Shown here in pieces: positions 1-6,681 of a stretch of DNA of 14,282 bases (positions are counted from its first letter, which is position 1; each line of letters opens with the position of its first letter). This DNA is from an uncultured Alphaproteobacteria bacterium. GTDB lineage: Bacteria; Pseudomonadota; Alphaproteobacteria; Micropepsales; Micropepsaceae. Below the pieces are notes generated by a model. It was given only the letters and a program-made list of their open reading frames with translations. It ran no database searches and was not told where the DNA came from. Location of the stretch: assembly GCA_937942205.1 (NCBI GenBank), contig CALDFO010000244.1, positions 1 to 14,282 of the forward strand. The letters run 5' to 3'. A program made the position numbers and the translations under genes.

Positions 1-2
1 GC

Positions 3-581
3 GCGATGTGCTGGGCCGGCCTGTCGCGCACCGCCGCCATCGCGGCGCGGCTGGGCTTTCGGGACCGCGCCGCCCATTGGCAAAATCTGGCAGAGACGAT
101 CGGCGTCGAGCTGCTGCGGCGCGTCTGGAATGAAAAGCGCCAGGCTTTCGCCGCCGCCGAAGGGGTGGACGACATGGACGCCAGCGTGCTGCTGCTGCCC
201 GATCTGGGGCTGGTGGAGCCGCACGATCCGCGTTTTGTCTCCACCGTGGCCGCCATCGAAAAGGATCTAGTGCGGGGCCACCATGTCATGCGCTATGCCG
301 CCGAGGACGATTTCGGCCTGCCGGAAACCGAATTCCTGGTCTGCCGCTTCTGGCTGATCGACGCCCTCTGCGTCCTGGGCCGCAAGGACGAGGCGCGCGA
401 ACGGTTCGAGGATGCGCTGGCGCTGCGCAATTCCTATGGCCTGCTGGCCGAGGATATCCATCCCCAGACCGGGGCCTTGTGGGGCAATTTTCCCCAGACC
501 TATTCCATGGCGGGCGTGGTTCTCAGTGCCATGCGCCTGAGCCGCAGCTGGGAGGACCGCTATTGGCGCGCATCTTCATAA
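3..581 (+). CDS. GH15 family glycoside hydrolase (glucoamylase/trehalase-like), C-terminal part
   Basis: The reading frame is open at the left window edge, so only the last 192 codons are visible. The visible part has the conserved C-terminal blocks of bacterial GH15 enzymes: an MCW segment at the left edge, MDASVLLLP, the ETEFLVCRFWLIDAL helix, and LLAEDIHPQTG followed by WGNFPQTYSMAG. In GH15 the catalytic base is a Glu in the block matching LLAED. The catalytic acid should lie upstream, outside the window. The family inverts alpha-glucosidic bonds. Members next to trehalose genes may act on trehalose or other alpha-glucans, so the substrate is inferred only from context. The end overlaps the start of otsA by 19 nt, which implies one operon and translational coupling. 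The family call is secure and the substrate is not. Confidence 0.9.
   Translation, partial: AMCWAGLSRTAAIAARLGFRDRAAHWQNLAETIGVELLRRVWNEKRQAFAAAEGVDDMDASVLLLPDLGLVEPHDPRFVSTVAAIEKDLVRGHHVMRYAAEDDFGLPETEFLVCRFWLIDALCVLGRKDEARERFEDALALRNSYGLLAEDIHPQTGALWGNFPQTYSMAGVVLSAMRLSRSWEDRYWRASS
551..556 (+). promoter_or_regulatory. Shine-Dalgarno GGAGGA that fixes the otsA TTG start
   Basis: GGAGGA lies 6 nt upstream of TTG at 563-565, inside the end of the GH15 gene. It is a near-perfect anti-16S match with ideal spacing. The TTG gives a protein beginning [10 protein letters not shown], which aligns with the usual OtsA N-terminus. The frame does extend further upstream, to 479, but that extension is out-of-frame GH15 coding sequence. 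Confidence 0.8.
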
Positions 582-1975
582 TCTCCAACCGGGTCGCGGT
601 GCCCAAGGCCGGCCTTCAGCCCGGCGGGCTTGAGGTCGCGCTCAAGGCCACGCTGAAAAAGCACCCGTGCGTCTGGCTGGGCTGGAGCGGCGAGCTCAGC
701 GACACGCCCCGCACCCAGACCTTCACCAAGGGGCGCAACGCCTATGTCGTCACCGATCTGGGGCAGGAGGATTTCGAGGAATACTACAACGGCTTCGCCA
801 ACCGGGTGCTGTGGCCGATCTTCCATTACCGCCTGGACCTGGCGGAGTTCTCGCGCCGCGACCTGTCCGGTTATCTGCGGGTGAACAACAAGTTCGCCGA
901 CGAACTGGCGCCCATGCTGAAACCGGACGACGTGATCTGGGTGCATGACTATCACCTGATCCCGCTGGCCAAGGCGCTGCGCGACAAGGGATTGAACAAC
1001 CGGATCGGCTTTTTCCTGCATATCCCGCTGCCGCCGCCGGAAATCCTCACCGCCATGCCCAATCATGAGCGGCTGATTCCGGCGCTGGGCGCCTATGACC
1101 TGGTGGGATTCCAGACCGACGGCGGCGCGGCCAATTTCGCGCGCTATCTGGCCAAGGAACTGGGCACGCCCTCGCATCTGTCCATGGCGCTGGGCAGCGG
1201 CGCGCGCGCCATGCGCATCGGCACTTTCCCGGTCGGGATCGAGACCCGCGAATTCACCCGGGCGGCGGCCCGTGCGATGCGGACCCAGATGGTGACGCAA
1301 TTGCGCGAATCCATTCCCGGCGCGCTGATGATCGGCGTGGATCGGCTGGATTATTCCAAGGGCATCCCGGCGCGGCTGGAAGCCTATGAGCGTTTCCTGA
1401 CCGCCTATCCGCAATGGCACGGCAAGGTCACGTACCTGCAGATCACGCCCAAGAGCCGCAGCCAGATCAAGGAATATTCCCAGATGGCCCAGGCGGTGAA
1501 CGCCCTGGCCGGGCGCATCAACGGCACCTACAGCCATGCCTCCTGGACGCCCATGCGCTATGTCAACCGGCCCTACAGCCGGGCCGCGCTGGCCGGTTTC
1601 TATCGCGTCGCCAAGGTGGGGCTGGTGACGCCGCTGCGCGACGGCATGAATCTGGTGGCCAAGGAATATGTCGCTGCCCAGGATCCGGAGGATCCCGGCG
1701 TACTGGTGCTGTCCCGCTTCGCGGGCGCGGCGGACGAATTGGGCGCGGCCCTGCTGGTCAATCCCTATGACCCGGATTCGACCGCCGCCGCCATGGCGCG
1801 GGCCATCGACATGCCGCTGGCGGAGCGGCGCAAGCGTCACGCCGAGCTGTATGACGCGCTGCTGCGCAACGATATCGCCGACTGGGGCGACCGTTTCCTG
1901 GCGGCGCTGATGGGGCCGGAAAACGGCGAGGCCCAGGGCGAGGCGCTGAACGCCTTTATCGCGCGGCGTTATTAG
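563..1975 (+). CDS. otsA: Trehalose-6-phosphate synthase OtsA (GT20)
   Basis: OtsA transfers glucose from UDP-glucose to glucose-6-phosphate to form trehalose-6-phosphate, the first step of cytoplasmic trehalose synthesis for osmotic, desiccation and heat protection. The product is 470 aa, typical for the bacterial family. Hallmarks in order are SNR (R10) with a Gly-Gly at 21-22, WSGE around 41, Y75 and W84, VHDYHL with D129, [10 protein letters not shown] with H153, DRLDYSKGI with R261 and K266, and [13 protein letters not shown] with D360 and E368. These match the substrate-binding residues known from E. coli OtsA with an offset of one. The start is TTG, chosen for its Shine-Dalgarno sequence and alignment. 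It overlaps the GH15 gene by 19 nt. No phosphatase (OtsB) is visible and it may lie upstream. The stop overlaps the end of the convergent DUF423 gene by 4 nt. Confidence 0.96.
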   Translation: MARIFIISNRVAVPKAGLQPGGLEVALKATLKKHPCVWLGWSGELSDTPRTQTFTKGRNAYVVTDLGQEDFEEYYNGFANRVLWPIFHYRLDLAEFSRRDLSGYLRVNNKFADELAPMLKPDDVIWVHDYHLIPLAKALRDKGLNNRIGFFLHIPLPPPEILTAMPNHERLIPALGAYDLVGFQTDGGAANFARYLAKELGTPSHLSMALGSGARAMRIGTFPVGIETREFTRAAARAMRTQMVTQLRESIPGALMIGVDRLDYSKGIPARLEAYERFLTAYPQWHGKVTYLQITPKSRSQIKEYSQMAQAVNALAGRINGTYSHASWTPMRYVNRPYSRAALAGFYRVAKVGLVTPLRDGMNLVAKEYVAAQDPEDPGVLVLSRFAGAADELGAALLVNPYDPDSTAAAMARAIDMPLAERRKRHAELYDALLRNDIADWGDRFLAALMGPENGEAQGEALNAFIARRY

Positions 1976-2352
1976 GCGTCCTGCGCGGGCAGTTTCAGCG
2001 CCGCCAGCGCCAGCATCACCCAGCCGCCGACGAAGCATAGCCCGCCCAGCGGAGTCACCATGCCCAGGCCGCGCAGCCCGCTGAGAGCCAGCAGATAGAG
2101 CGAGCCGCTGAACAGCAGGATGCCGCCGCCGAACAGCGCCGCCGCGATCCGCGCCCGGGGCCGCGCCGCGCCCCGCATGGCCAGCGCCGCCAGCGCCATC
2201 GCCAGGGCGTGGACCAGGTGATAGCGCGCGCCGGTGTCGAACACCGCCAGGGCGCGGGGCTCCAGCCGGGCGGCCAGCCCATGCGCGGCGAACGCCCCCA
2301 GCATCACCCCGCCCGCGCCCAGAAGGGCGGCCGTGAACAGCCAGATTCTCAT
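1972..2352 (-). CDS. DUF423 small inner-membrane protein
   Basis: The 126-aa protein has four predicted hydrophobic segments (about 5-25, 44-60, 68-90 and 98-120) and the DUF423 (YgdD/UPF0382) signature: GAFAAHGL near the N-terminus, YHLVHALA at 44-51, LFSGSLYLL at 80-88 and TPLGGLCFVGGW at 100-111. Family length is normally 120-130 aa, so it is complete. The molecular function of the family is not established. A GGGGAGAG Shine-Dalgarno-like run lies just upstream of the ATG. It converges on otsA with a 4-nt overlap and diverges from the alpha/beta hydrolase across 35 bp, so both promoters must be compact or extend into coding sequence. Confidence 0.93.
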   Translation of the reverse strand: MRIWLFTAALLGAGGVMLGAFAAHGLAARLEPRALAVFDTGARYHLVHALAMALAALAMRGAARPRARIAAALFGGGILLFSGSLYLLALSGLRGLGMVTPLGGLCFVGGWVMLALAALKLPAQDA

Positions 2353-2387
2353 GTCTCTCTCCCCGGACAGGCTCTATAAGCCGGTCC

Positions 2388-3152
2388 ATGAGCGAGTATG
2401 CCACCGCCAGCGACGGCGTGAAGATCGCCTTTGAACGGCTGGGCGAAGGCCCCGCCATCCTGCTGGTGCATGGCTTCGGCTCCAGCCGCAACCAGAACTG
2501 GAAATCCACCGGCTGGTATGGCGGCCTGACGGAAGCGGGATTTTCCATCGTGGCGATGGATTGCCGGGGCCATGGCCACAGCGACAAGCCGCACGATGCC
2601 GCCGTCTATGGCCATGACCGGATGGCCGGGGATGCCCTGGCGGTGATGGATGCCTGCGGCCTTCAGGCGCCGTTCGTGCTGGGCTATTCGATGGGCGGTT
2701 TTATCGGCCTGCGTCTGCTGGCGGCGCATCCGGACCGTGTGGCGCGGCTGGCCGTGGCGGGCGTGGGCGCCCATTACCTGGAAGACCGCATCACCGATCC
2801 GGCCGCCCGCGCCGCCCTGGCCGATGCGCTGACGGTCCCGGACAAGGACAGCATCACCGATCCGCGCGGTAAAATGTTTCGCGCTTTCGCCGACCAGCCC
2901 GGCAAGGATCGGCTGGCGCTGGCGGCCTGTATGCGGGGGATGTCGCCGCATTTGCCGCCCGCCGTGCTGGCGGCGCTCAAGGGGCCGATCCTGGTGGTCT
3001 GCGGCAGCGAGGACGACACCGCCGGATCGCCGGAGATTCTGGCTGCCGCGTTGCCCGGTGGCGTCGCCGTGACCATCGCGGGCCGTGACCACATGTCGGC
3101 GGTCGGCGACCGGCATACGCGCCAGGCCGTCATCACCTTCTTCCGCGGCTAG
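2388..3152 (+). CDS. Alpha/beta-fold hydrolase
   Basis: This 254-aa cytoplasmic protein has the complete alpha/beta hydrolase layout. LLVHGFGSS (26-33) forms the oxyanion-hole HG motif. DCRGHGHSDKP (58-68) follows beta strand 4. GYSMGG (99-104) is the nucleophile elbow with Ser101. CGSEDD (205-210) supplies the acidic residue, Asp209 or Asp210. GRDHM (232-236) supplies the catalytic His235. No signal peptide is seen. This type includes esterases, lactonases and proline iminopeptidase-like enzymes, and the sequence gives no reliable substrate. The start at ATG 2388 aligns well but has no strong Shine-Dalgarno sequence. It stands alone between a divergent DUF423 gene and the regulatory leader of the Crp-like gene. 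Confidence 0.93.
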   Translation: MSEYATASDGVKIAFERLGEGPAILLVHGFGSSRNQNWKSTGWYGGLTEAGFSIVAMDCRGHGHSDKPHDAAVYGHDRMAGDALAVMDACGLQAPFVLGYSMGGFIGLRLLAAHPDRVARLAVAGVGAHYLEDRITDPAARAALADALTVPDKDSITDPRGKMFRAFADQPGKDRLALAACMRGMSPHLPPAVLAALKGPILVVCGSEDDTAGSPEILAAALPGGVAVTIAGRDHMSAVGDRHTRQAVITFFRG

Positions 3153-3153
3153 C

Positions 3154-3179
3154 GGAACCCATCCCAGCGTACATCCGTT
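3154..3179 (+). promoter_or_regulatory. Candidate EcfG-type general stress promoter (GGAAC-N17-CGTT)
   Basis: GGAAC at 3154-3158 and CGTT at 3176-3179 are separated by 17 nt. This fits the published alphaproteobacterial general stress response sigma factor consensus (GGAAC, 16-17 nt, CGTT). It begins directly after the hydrolase stop and points toward the Crp-like regulator, whose start is about 270 nt downstream. Both elements match exactly, but short motifs arise by chance in GC-rich DNA and there is no expression evidence. Confidence 0.4.
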
Positions 3180-3187
3180 TTCACAGG

Positions 3188-3207
3188 GACGCCCTGCGGG
3201 GTGTCTT
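3188..3207 (+). terminator. Possible hairpin after the hydrolase gene
   Basis: GACGCCC (3188-3194) pairs with GGGTGTC (3199-3205) across a 4-nt loop, with one G-U pair, and is followed by only two T residues. It could end hydrolase transcription. If the upstream EcfG-like promoter is used, it would instead form a structured 5' end of the regulator mRNA. The U-tract is poor, so a terminator role is uncertain. Confidence 0.25.
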
Positions 3208-3243
3208 CATGGGGCCCGTGCGCATCCTGTGGCGGGCTCATCG

Positions 3244-3255
3244 TCTGTATACAGA
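3244..3255. promoter_or_regulatory. Perfect 12-bp palindrome TCTGTATACAGA
   Basis: The 12 bp read the same on both strands and lie in an A/T-richer pocket of the leader before the Crp-like gene. It looks like an operator half-site pair with no spacer. Its right half (TATACAGAT) resembles the arm of the inverted repeat upstream of podJ (TACACAGAT, 11852-11860). The binding protein is unknown. Confidence 0.4.
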
Positions 3256-3286
3256 TTTATTTCCCGGAGCCGGATGGGAGGTGCCG

Positions 3287-3448
3287 ATGCGATGTCGTAT
3301 GTTGTCCGAGGCAGTACGGTTCCGTACCGAAATAGGCGTTTGCTTCCAGCGCGTTATCGTTAAGTTCGAGCGCGCAATTCCGTGCGAATCGCAGCGCGGA
3401 AAGACGGGCCCTGCGGGAAGGGCCCGCACCCTGGCTGGGCTGGATTGA
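3287..3448 (+). CDS. Possible 53-aa leader ORF coupled to the Crp-like gene
   Basis: This short ORF is unrecognised. It starts at ATG 3287 with GGGAGG at 3276-3281, 5 nt upstream, which is the best ribosome-binding site in the leader. It ends with TGA at 3446-3448, overlapping the ATG of the regulator as TGATG. The regulator itself has no clear Shine-Dalgarno sequence, so coupled re-initiation would explain how it is translated. The predicted peptide is basic and Arg-rich, with no signal peptide or membrane segment, and the hairpin at 3405-3426 lies inside it. The same GGGAGG could instead serve ATG 3292, which opens a 23-aa ORF ending at 3363. Either could be spurious. Confidence 0.35.
   Translation: MRCRMLSEAVRFRTEIGVCFQRVIVKFERAIPCESQRGKTGPAGRARTLAGLD
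3314..3327. promoter_or_regulatory. Inverted repeat GTACGG-TT-CCGTAC, possible operator
   Basis: Perfect 6-bp arms surround a 2-nt centre, 120 bp upstream of the Crp-like start and inside the putative leader ORF. The short spacer fits a dimeric regulator site. It does not match the classical CRP (TGTGA-N6-TCACA) or FNR (TTGAT-N4-ATCAA) boxes, so any autoregulation is speculation. Confidence 0.35.
3405..3426 (+). other. RNA hairpin just upstream of the Crp-like start
   Basis: CGGGCCC (3405-3411) and GGGCCCG (3420-3426) form a perfect 7-bp G/C stem with an 8-nt loop, ending 21 nt before the ATG at 3448. There is no T-tract, so it is not a standard terminator. It could limit ribosome access to the regulator start unless opened by ribosomes on the upstream leader ORF, or it could be a DNA operator. 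Confidence 0.4.
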
Positions 3449-4185
3449 TGCTGGAAGCACACGCGCGCGCCGGGATTCGCAACCGGCTGCTGCAAGCCAT
3501 CGCGTTGGAAGACTGGGACTGGATCGGGCCGCATCTGGAGCCCGTCTCCATGAAGGAACGGCATGTCCTGGAAGTCTCGACCAAGCCGATCCCCCATGCC
3601 TGTTTCCTGGAAAGCGGTGTCGCCTCGGTGGTGGCGGTGGATGCCGAGGATCACCGCATCGAAGTCGGCGTGATCGGGTTTGAGGGCATGACCGGGGTGC
3701 CGCTGCTGCTGGGCGACAACCGCGCCCAGCATTCCACCTATATGCAGATCGCCGGCAGCGGCCATCGCATCGCCGCCGATGCCCTGTGCGGCGCCATCGG
3801 CAAAAGCGAACGCTTGCGCGCCTTGTTCCTGAAATGGACGCAAGGCTTCATGATCCAGACGGCGCATACCGCGCTGGCCAATGGCCGCGCCAAGCTGGAG
3901 CAGCGCCTGGCGCGCTGGCTGCTGATGGCGCATGACCGCATGACCACCGACACGGTGCCGCTGACCCACGAGTTCCTGGCGGTGATGCTGGGCGTGCGGC
4001 GGGCGGGTGTGACCGTGGCGATCCACAGTTTCGAACAGCGCGGCCTGGTCACCACCCGGCGCGGCCAGCTCACCCTGGTGAACCGGGCGGGCATCGAACA
4101 GGTGGCGGGCAGTTTTTACGGCACGCCGGAAGCGGAACTGAAGCGCCTGTTCGGCGACGCGACCGGCCGACGGGACGCCAAATAA
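3448..4185 (+). CDS. Crp/Fnr-family transcriptional regulator
   Basis: The 245-aa cytoplasmic protein has a divergent cNMP-binding-like beta-roll at about 20-115, with CFLESGVASVV and VIGFEGMTGVP where Crp proteins have the ligand-binding region. A long dimerisation helix follows at about 130-162. The C-terminal winged helix at about 168-212 has LTHEFLAVMLGVRRAGVTVAIHSFEQRGLV as recognition-type HTH, written here only as positions 172-201. The Arg/Glu pair typical for cAMP binding is not obvious, and there is no N-terminal Cys cluster for an Fe-S sensor, so the signal is unknown. ATG 3448 is chosen because the family begins near here. A GTG at 3382 would add 22 unconserved residues. It lies 39 nt upstream of the helicase in the same direction. 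Confidence 0.9.
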   Translation: MLEAHARAGIRNRLLQAIALEDWDWIGPHLEPVSMKERHVLEVSTKPIPHACFLESGVASVVAVDAEDHRIEVGVIGFEGMTGVPLLLGDNRAQHSTYMQIAGSGHRIAADALCGAIGKSERLRALFLKWTQGFMIQTAHTALANGRAKLEQRLARWLLMAHDRMTTDTVPLTHEFLAVMLGVRRAGVTVAIHSFEQRGLVTTRRGQLTLVNRAGIEQVAGSFYGTPEAELKRLFGDATGRRDAK

Positions 4186-4204
4186 GACTCGCCTTGCGGC
4201 ATTG

Positions 4205-4219
4205 GTACATGGTTTGTTC
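4205..4219 (+). promoter_or_regulatory. Near-consensus alphaproteobacterial LexA box (GTAC-N7-GTTC)
   Basis: GTAC at 4205-4208, seven bases, then GTTC at 4216-4219 is one mismatch from the direct-repeat SOS box GTTC-N7-GTTC known in Caulobacter, Rhodobacter and rhizobia. It ends 5 nt before the helicase ATG, in the 39-bp gap after the regulator. Its location before a DNA-repair helicase makes it credible, but one half-site is imperfect and no promoter is evident. Confidence 0.35.
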
Positions 4220-4224
4220 CACCC

Positions 4225-6681
4225 ATGCTGCCTCCGCCATTCCTGGCCTGGTTCGCCGCGCGCGGCTGGACCGTGCGTCCGCACCAGCTTGCGCTGGCAG
4301 ACCATGCGGCGCGGGGTGAAAGCGTGCTGCTGGTCGCGCCCACTGGCGGCGGCAAGACCCTGGCGGGATTCCTGCCCAGCCTGATCGCGCTGTCCCAAAA
4401 GCCGAAGACGCGCCGCCGCGCCGCGGCGCTGCACACGCTTTATGTTTCCCCGCTCAAGGCACTGGCGGTGGATGTGGCGCGCAATCTGGAAGCGCCCATC
4501 GCGGAGATGAATCTGCCGGTCACGGTGGAAACCCGCACCGGCGACACACCTTTGGCGCGCCGCCAGCGCCAGCGCCATGCCCCGCCCGACATCCTGCTGA
4601 CCACGCCGGAACAACTGGCGCTGCTGCTGGCGCATCCGCGCAGCGCCCGGATGTTCGAGAGCCTGCAAACCGTGGTGCTGGACGAACTTCACGCCTTGCA
4701 CAATTCCAAGCGCGGCGATCTGCTGGCGCTGGGGCTGGCGCGGTTGCAGACCCTGGCGCCGGGCCATCGCCGGGTCGGCCTGTCGGCCACGGTCCGCGAT
4801 CCCGCGCCGCTGCGGCGTTTCCTGGCGCCGCAGCCGCCGCAGGGCGAGGCGCTGTCGGAACTGGTGCTGGCCAAGGGCGGGGCGATGCCCCGGATCGAGA
4901 TCAGCGCTTCGGACTCTTATGTGCCCTGGTCGGGTCATCTGGCGCGCCATGCCATGGCCGATGTGATGGCGGCGATCCAGGCTGCGAAAACGGCGCTGGT
5001 GTTCGTCAATACCCGCAGCCAGGCCGAACGCACCTTCCAGGAATTGTGGGCGATCAACGAAGCCAACCTGCCTATCGCCCTGCATCACGGCAGCCTGGCG
5101 CCCGAACAGCGCCGCAAGGTGGAGGCGGCGATGACCCGGGGCGCGTTGCGCGCCGTGGTCTGCACCTCGACCCTGGACCTGGGCATAGACTGGGGCGCGG
5201 TGGACCGGGTGATCTGCATCGGCGCGCCCAAGGGGGCGGCCCGCCTGGTGCAGCGCATCGGCCGCGCCAATCACCGGCTGGACGAGCCGTCCTCCGCCCT
5301 GCTGGTGCCCGCCAACCGCTTCGAGGTGCTGGAATGTCATGCCGCGCGCGATGCGGTGCTGGCGGGCGAACTGGACGGCGAACGCTTGAAGGCCGGCGCA
5401 CTGGATGTGCTGGCCCAGCATGTGTTGGGCATGGCGGTGGCTGCGCCGTTCAAGCCCCAGGACCTGTTCGACGAAATCCGCACCGCCGCGCCCTATGCCG
5501 GTCTGGCGCGCGAGGATTTCCTGGCGGTGGTGGATTTCGTCGCCACCGGCGGCTATGCGCTGAAACGCTATGACCGTTTCGCCCGCCTGCGGCTGACGCC
5601 GGACGGGGCCTACCGGCTGGCCCATCCCCGCATCGCCCAGGAATACCGGCTGAATGCGGGCGTGATCGTGGAAGACCCGATGGTGGATGTGCGGTTGCAG
5701 GGCAGGGGGCGTCCGGCCGGCGCGGGCGGGCGCAAGCTGGGCCAGATCGAGGAATATTTCGTCGAACAGTTGTCGCCCGGCGACACTTTTGTTTTCGCGG
5801 GCGAAGTGGTGCGGTTCGAGGGGCTGCGCGAAACCGGCGCCCATGTCACCCGCGCCAGTGACCCGCAGGCGCAGATTCCCAGCTATAACGGCGGCAAGTT
5901 CCCGCTCTCCACCTTCCTGGCGCAGCGGGTGCGCGAGATGGTGTCGGCGCCGGAGCGTTGGCGCGGTTTGCCCGAGCCGGTGCAGGAATGGCTGAAGATC
6001 CAGGAATGGCGCAGTGTCATTCCGGCGCCGGGTCAGTTGCTGGTGGAGACGTTTCCGCGCGGCGGCAGGCAGTATCTGGTCTGCTATCCCTTCGAGGGAA
6101 GGCTGGCGCACCAGACCCTGGGCATGTTGCTGACCCGGCGGCTGGAGCGGCTGCGGCTGCAACCGCTGGGCTTTGTCGCCAACGAATATGCCCTGGCGGT
6201 GTGGGCGGCAAAGGACATGCAGGGCGTGAACATGGGCGCGCTGTTCGACGAGGACATGCTGGGCGACGATCTGGATGCCTGGCTGGCGGACTCCAATCTC
6301 TACAAGCGCACCTTCCGCAACTGCGCCATCATCGCCGGGCTGATCCAGCGCCGGTTCCCGGGCAAGGAAAAGACCGGGCGGCAGGTGACCTTTTCCTCCG
6401 ACCTGATCTATGACGTGCTGCGCGAACACGAACCCGACCATGTGCTGCTGCGCGCCACCTATCAGGATGCGGGCAGCGGCCTGCTGGATATCGCTCGGCT
6501 GGGCGACATGCTGGCGCGGGTGAAGAAGCGCATCGTCACCCGAAAGCTGGACCGGGTTTCGCCGCTGGCGGTTCCCGCCCTGCTGGAAATCTCCCGCGAA
6601 ATGGTTGCGGGCGAGGTGGAGGAAGCTATCCTGCGCGAGAATGAGGACGCCCTGATCCGGGACGCGATGCGTGTTGACTGA
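4225..6681 (+). CDS. Ligase-associated DNA damage response DEXH-box helicase (Lhr-like)
   Basis: This 818-aa superfamily 2 helicase is of the Lhr type, in the subgroup annotated as ligase-associated DNA damage response helicase. Visible motifs are the Q-like RPHQ (18-21), Walker A APTGGGKT (38-45), the DELH box (153-156), SAT (187-189), VFVNTRSQAE (259-268), TSTLDLGIDWG (314-324) and the arginine-finger motif QRIGRANHR (343-351). The second half, after about residue 380, matches the winged-helix and Lhr-core region. It should unwind DNA or RNA-DNA duplexes 3' to 5' with ATP. It is shorter than full Lhr (about 1500 aa) but normal for this subgroup. The start has no Shine-Dalgarno sequence. The stop is overlapped by pdeM. 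The partner ATP-dependent ligase and exonuclease of the usual cluster are not in this window. Confidence 0.94.
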   Translation: MLPPPFLAWFAARGWTVRPHQLALADHAARGESVLLVAPTGGGKTLAGFLPSLIALSQKPKTRRRAAALHTLYVSPLKALAVDVARNLEAPIAEMNLPVTVETRTGDTPLARRQRQRHAPPDILLTTPEQLALLLAHPRSARMFESLQTVVLDELHALHNSKRGDLLALGLARLQTLAPGHRRVGLSATVRDPAPLRRFLAPQPPQGEALSELVLAKGGAMPRIEISASDSYVPWSGHLARHAMADVMAAIQAAKTALVFVNTRSQAERTFQELWAINEANLPIALHHGSLAPEQRRKVEAAMTRGALRAVVCTSTLDLGIDWGAVDRVICIGAPKGAARLVQRIGRANHRLDEPSSALLVPANRFEVLECHAARDAVLAGELDGERLKAGALDVLAQHVLGMAVAAPFKPQDLFDEIRTAAPYAGLAREDFLAVVDFVATGGYALKRYDRFARLRLTPDGAYRLAHPRIAQEYRLNAGVIVEDPMVDVRLQGRGRPAGAGGRKLGQIEEYFVEQLSPGDTFVFAGEVVRFEGLRETGAHVTRASDPQAQIPSYNGGKFPLSTFLAQRVREMVSAPERWRGLPEPVQEWLKIQEWRSVIPAPGQLLVETFPRGGRQYLVCYPFEGRLAHQTLGMLLTRRLERLRLQPLGFVANEYALAVWAAKDMQGVNMGALFDEDMLGDDLDAWLADSNLYKRTFRNCAIIAGLIQRRFPGKEKTGRQVTFSSDLIYDVLREHEPDHVLLRATYQDAGSGLLDIARLGDMLARVKKRIVTRKLDRVSPLAVPALLEISREMVAGEVEEAILRENEDALIRDAMRVD

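Noticed and set aside
560-2587. A 675-codon minus-strand frame opposite otsA and across DUF423
   Set aside because: It crosses two real genes in the wrong frame, and the composition is typical of a GC-rich shadow.
3405-3426. Rho-independent terminator before the Crp-like gene
   Set aside because: Strong stem but no T-tract and only 21 nt before a start codon; kept as a hairpin of unknown role.
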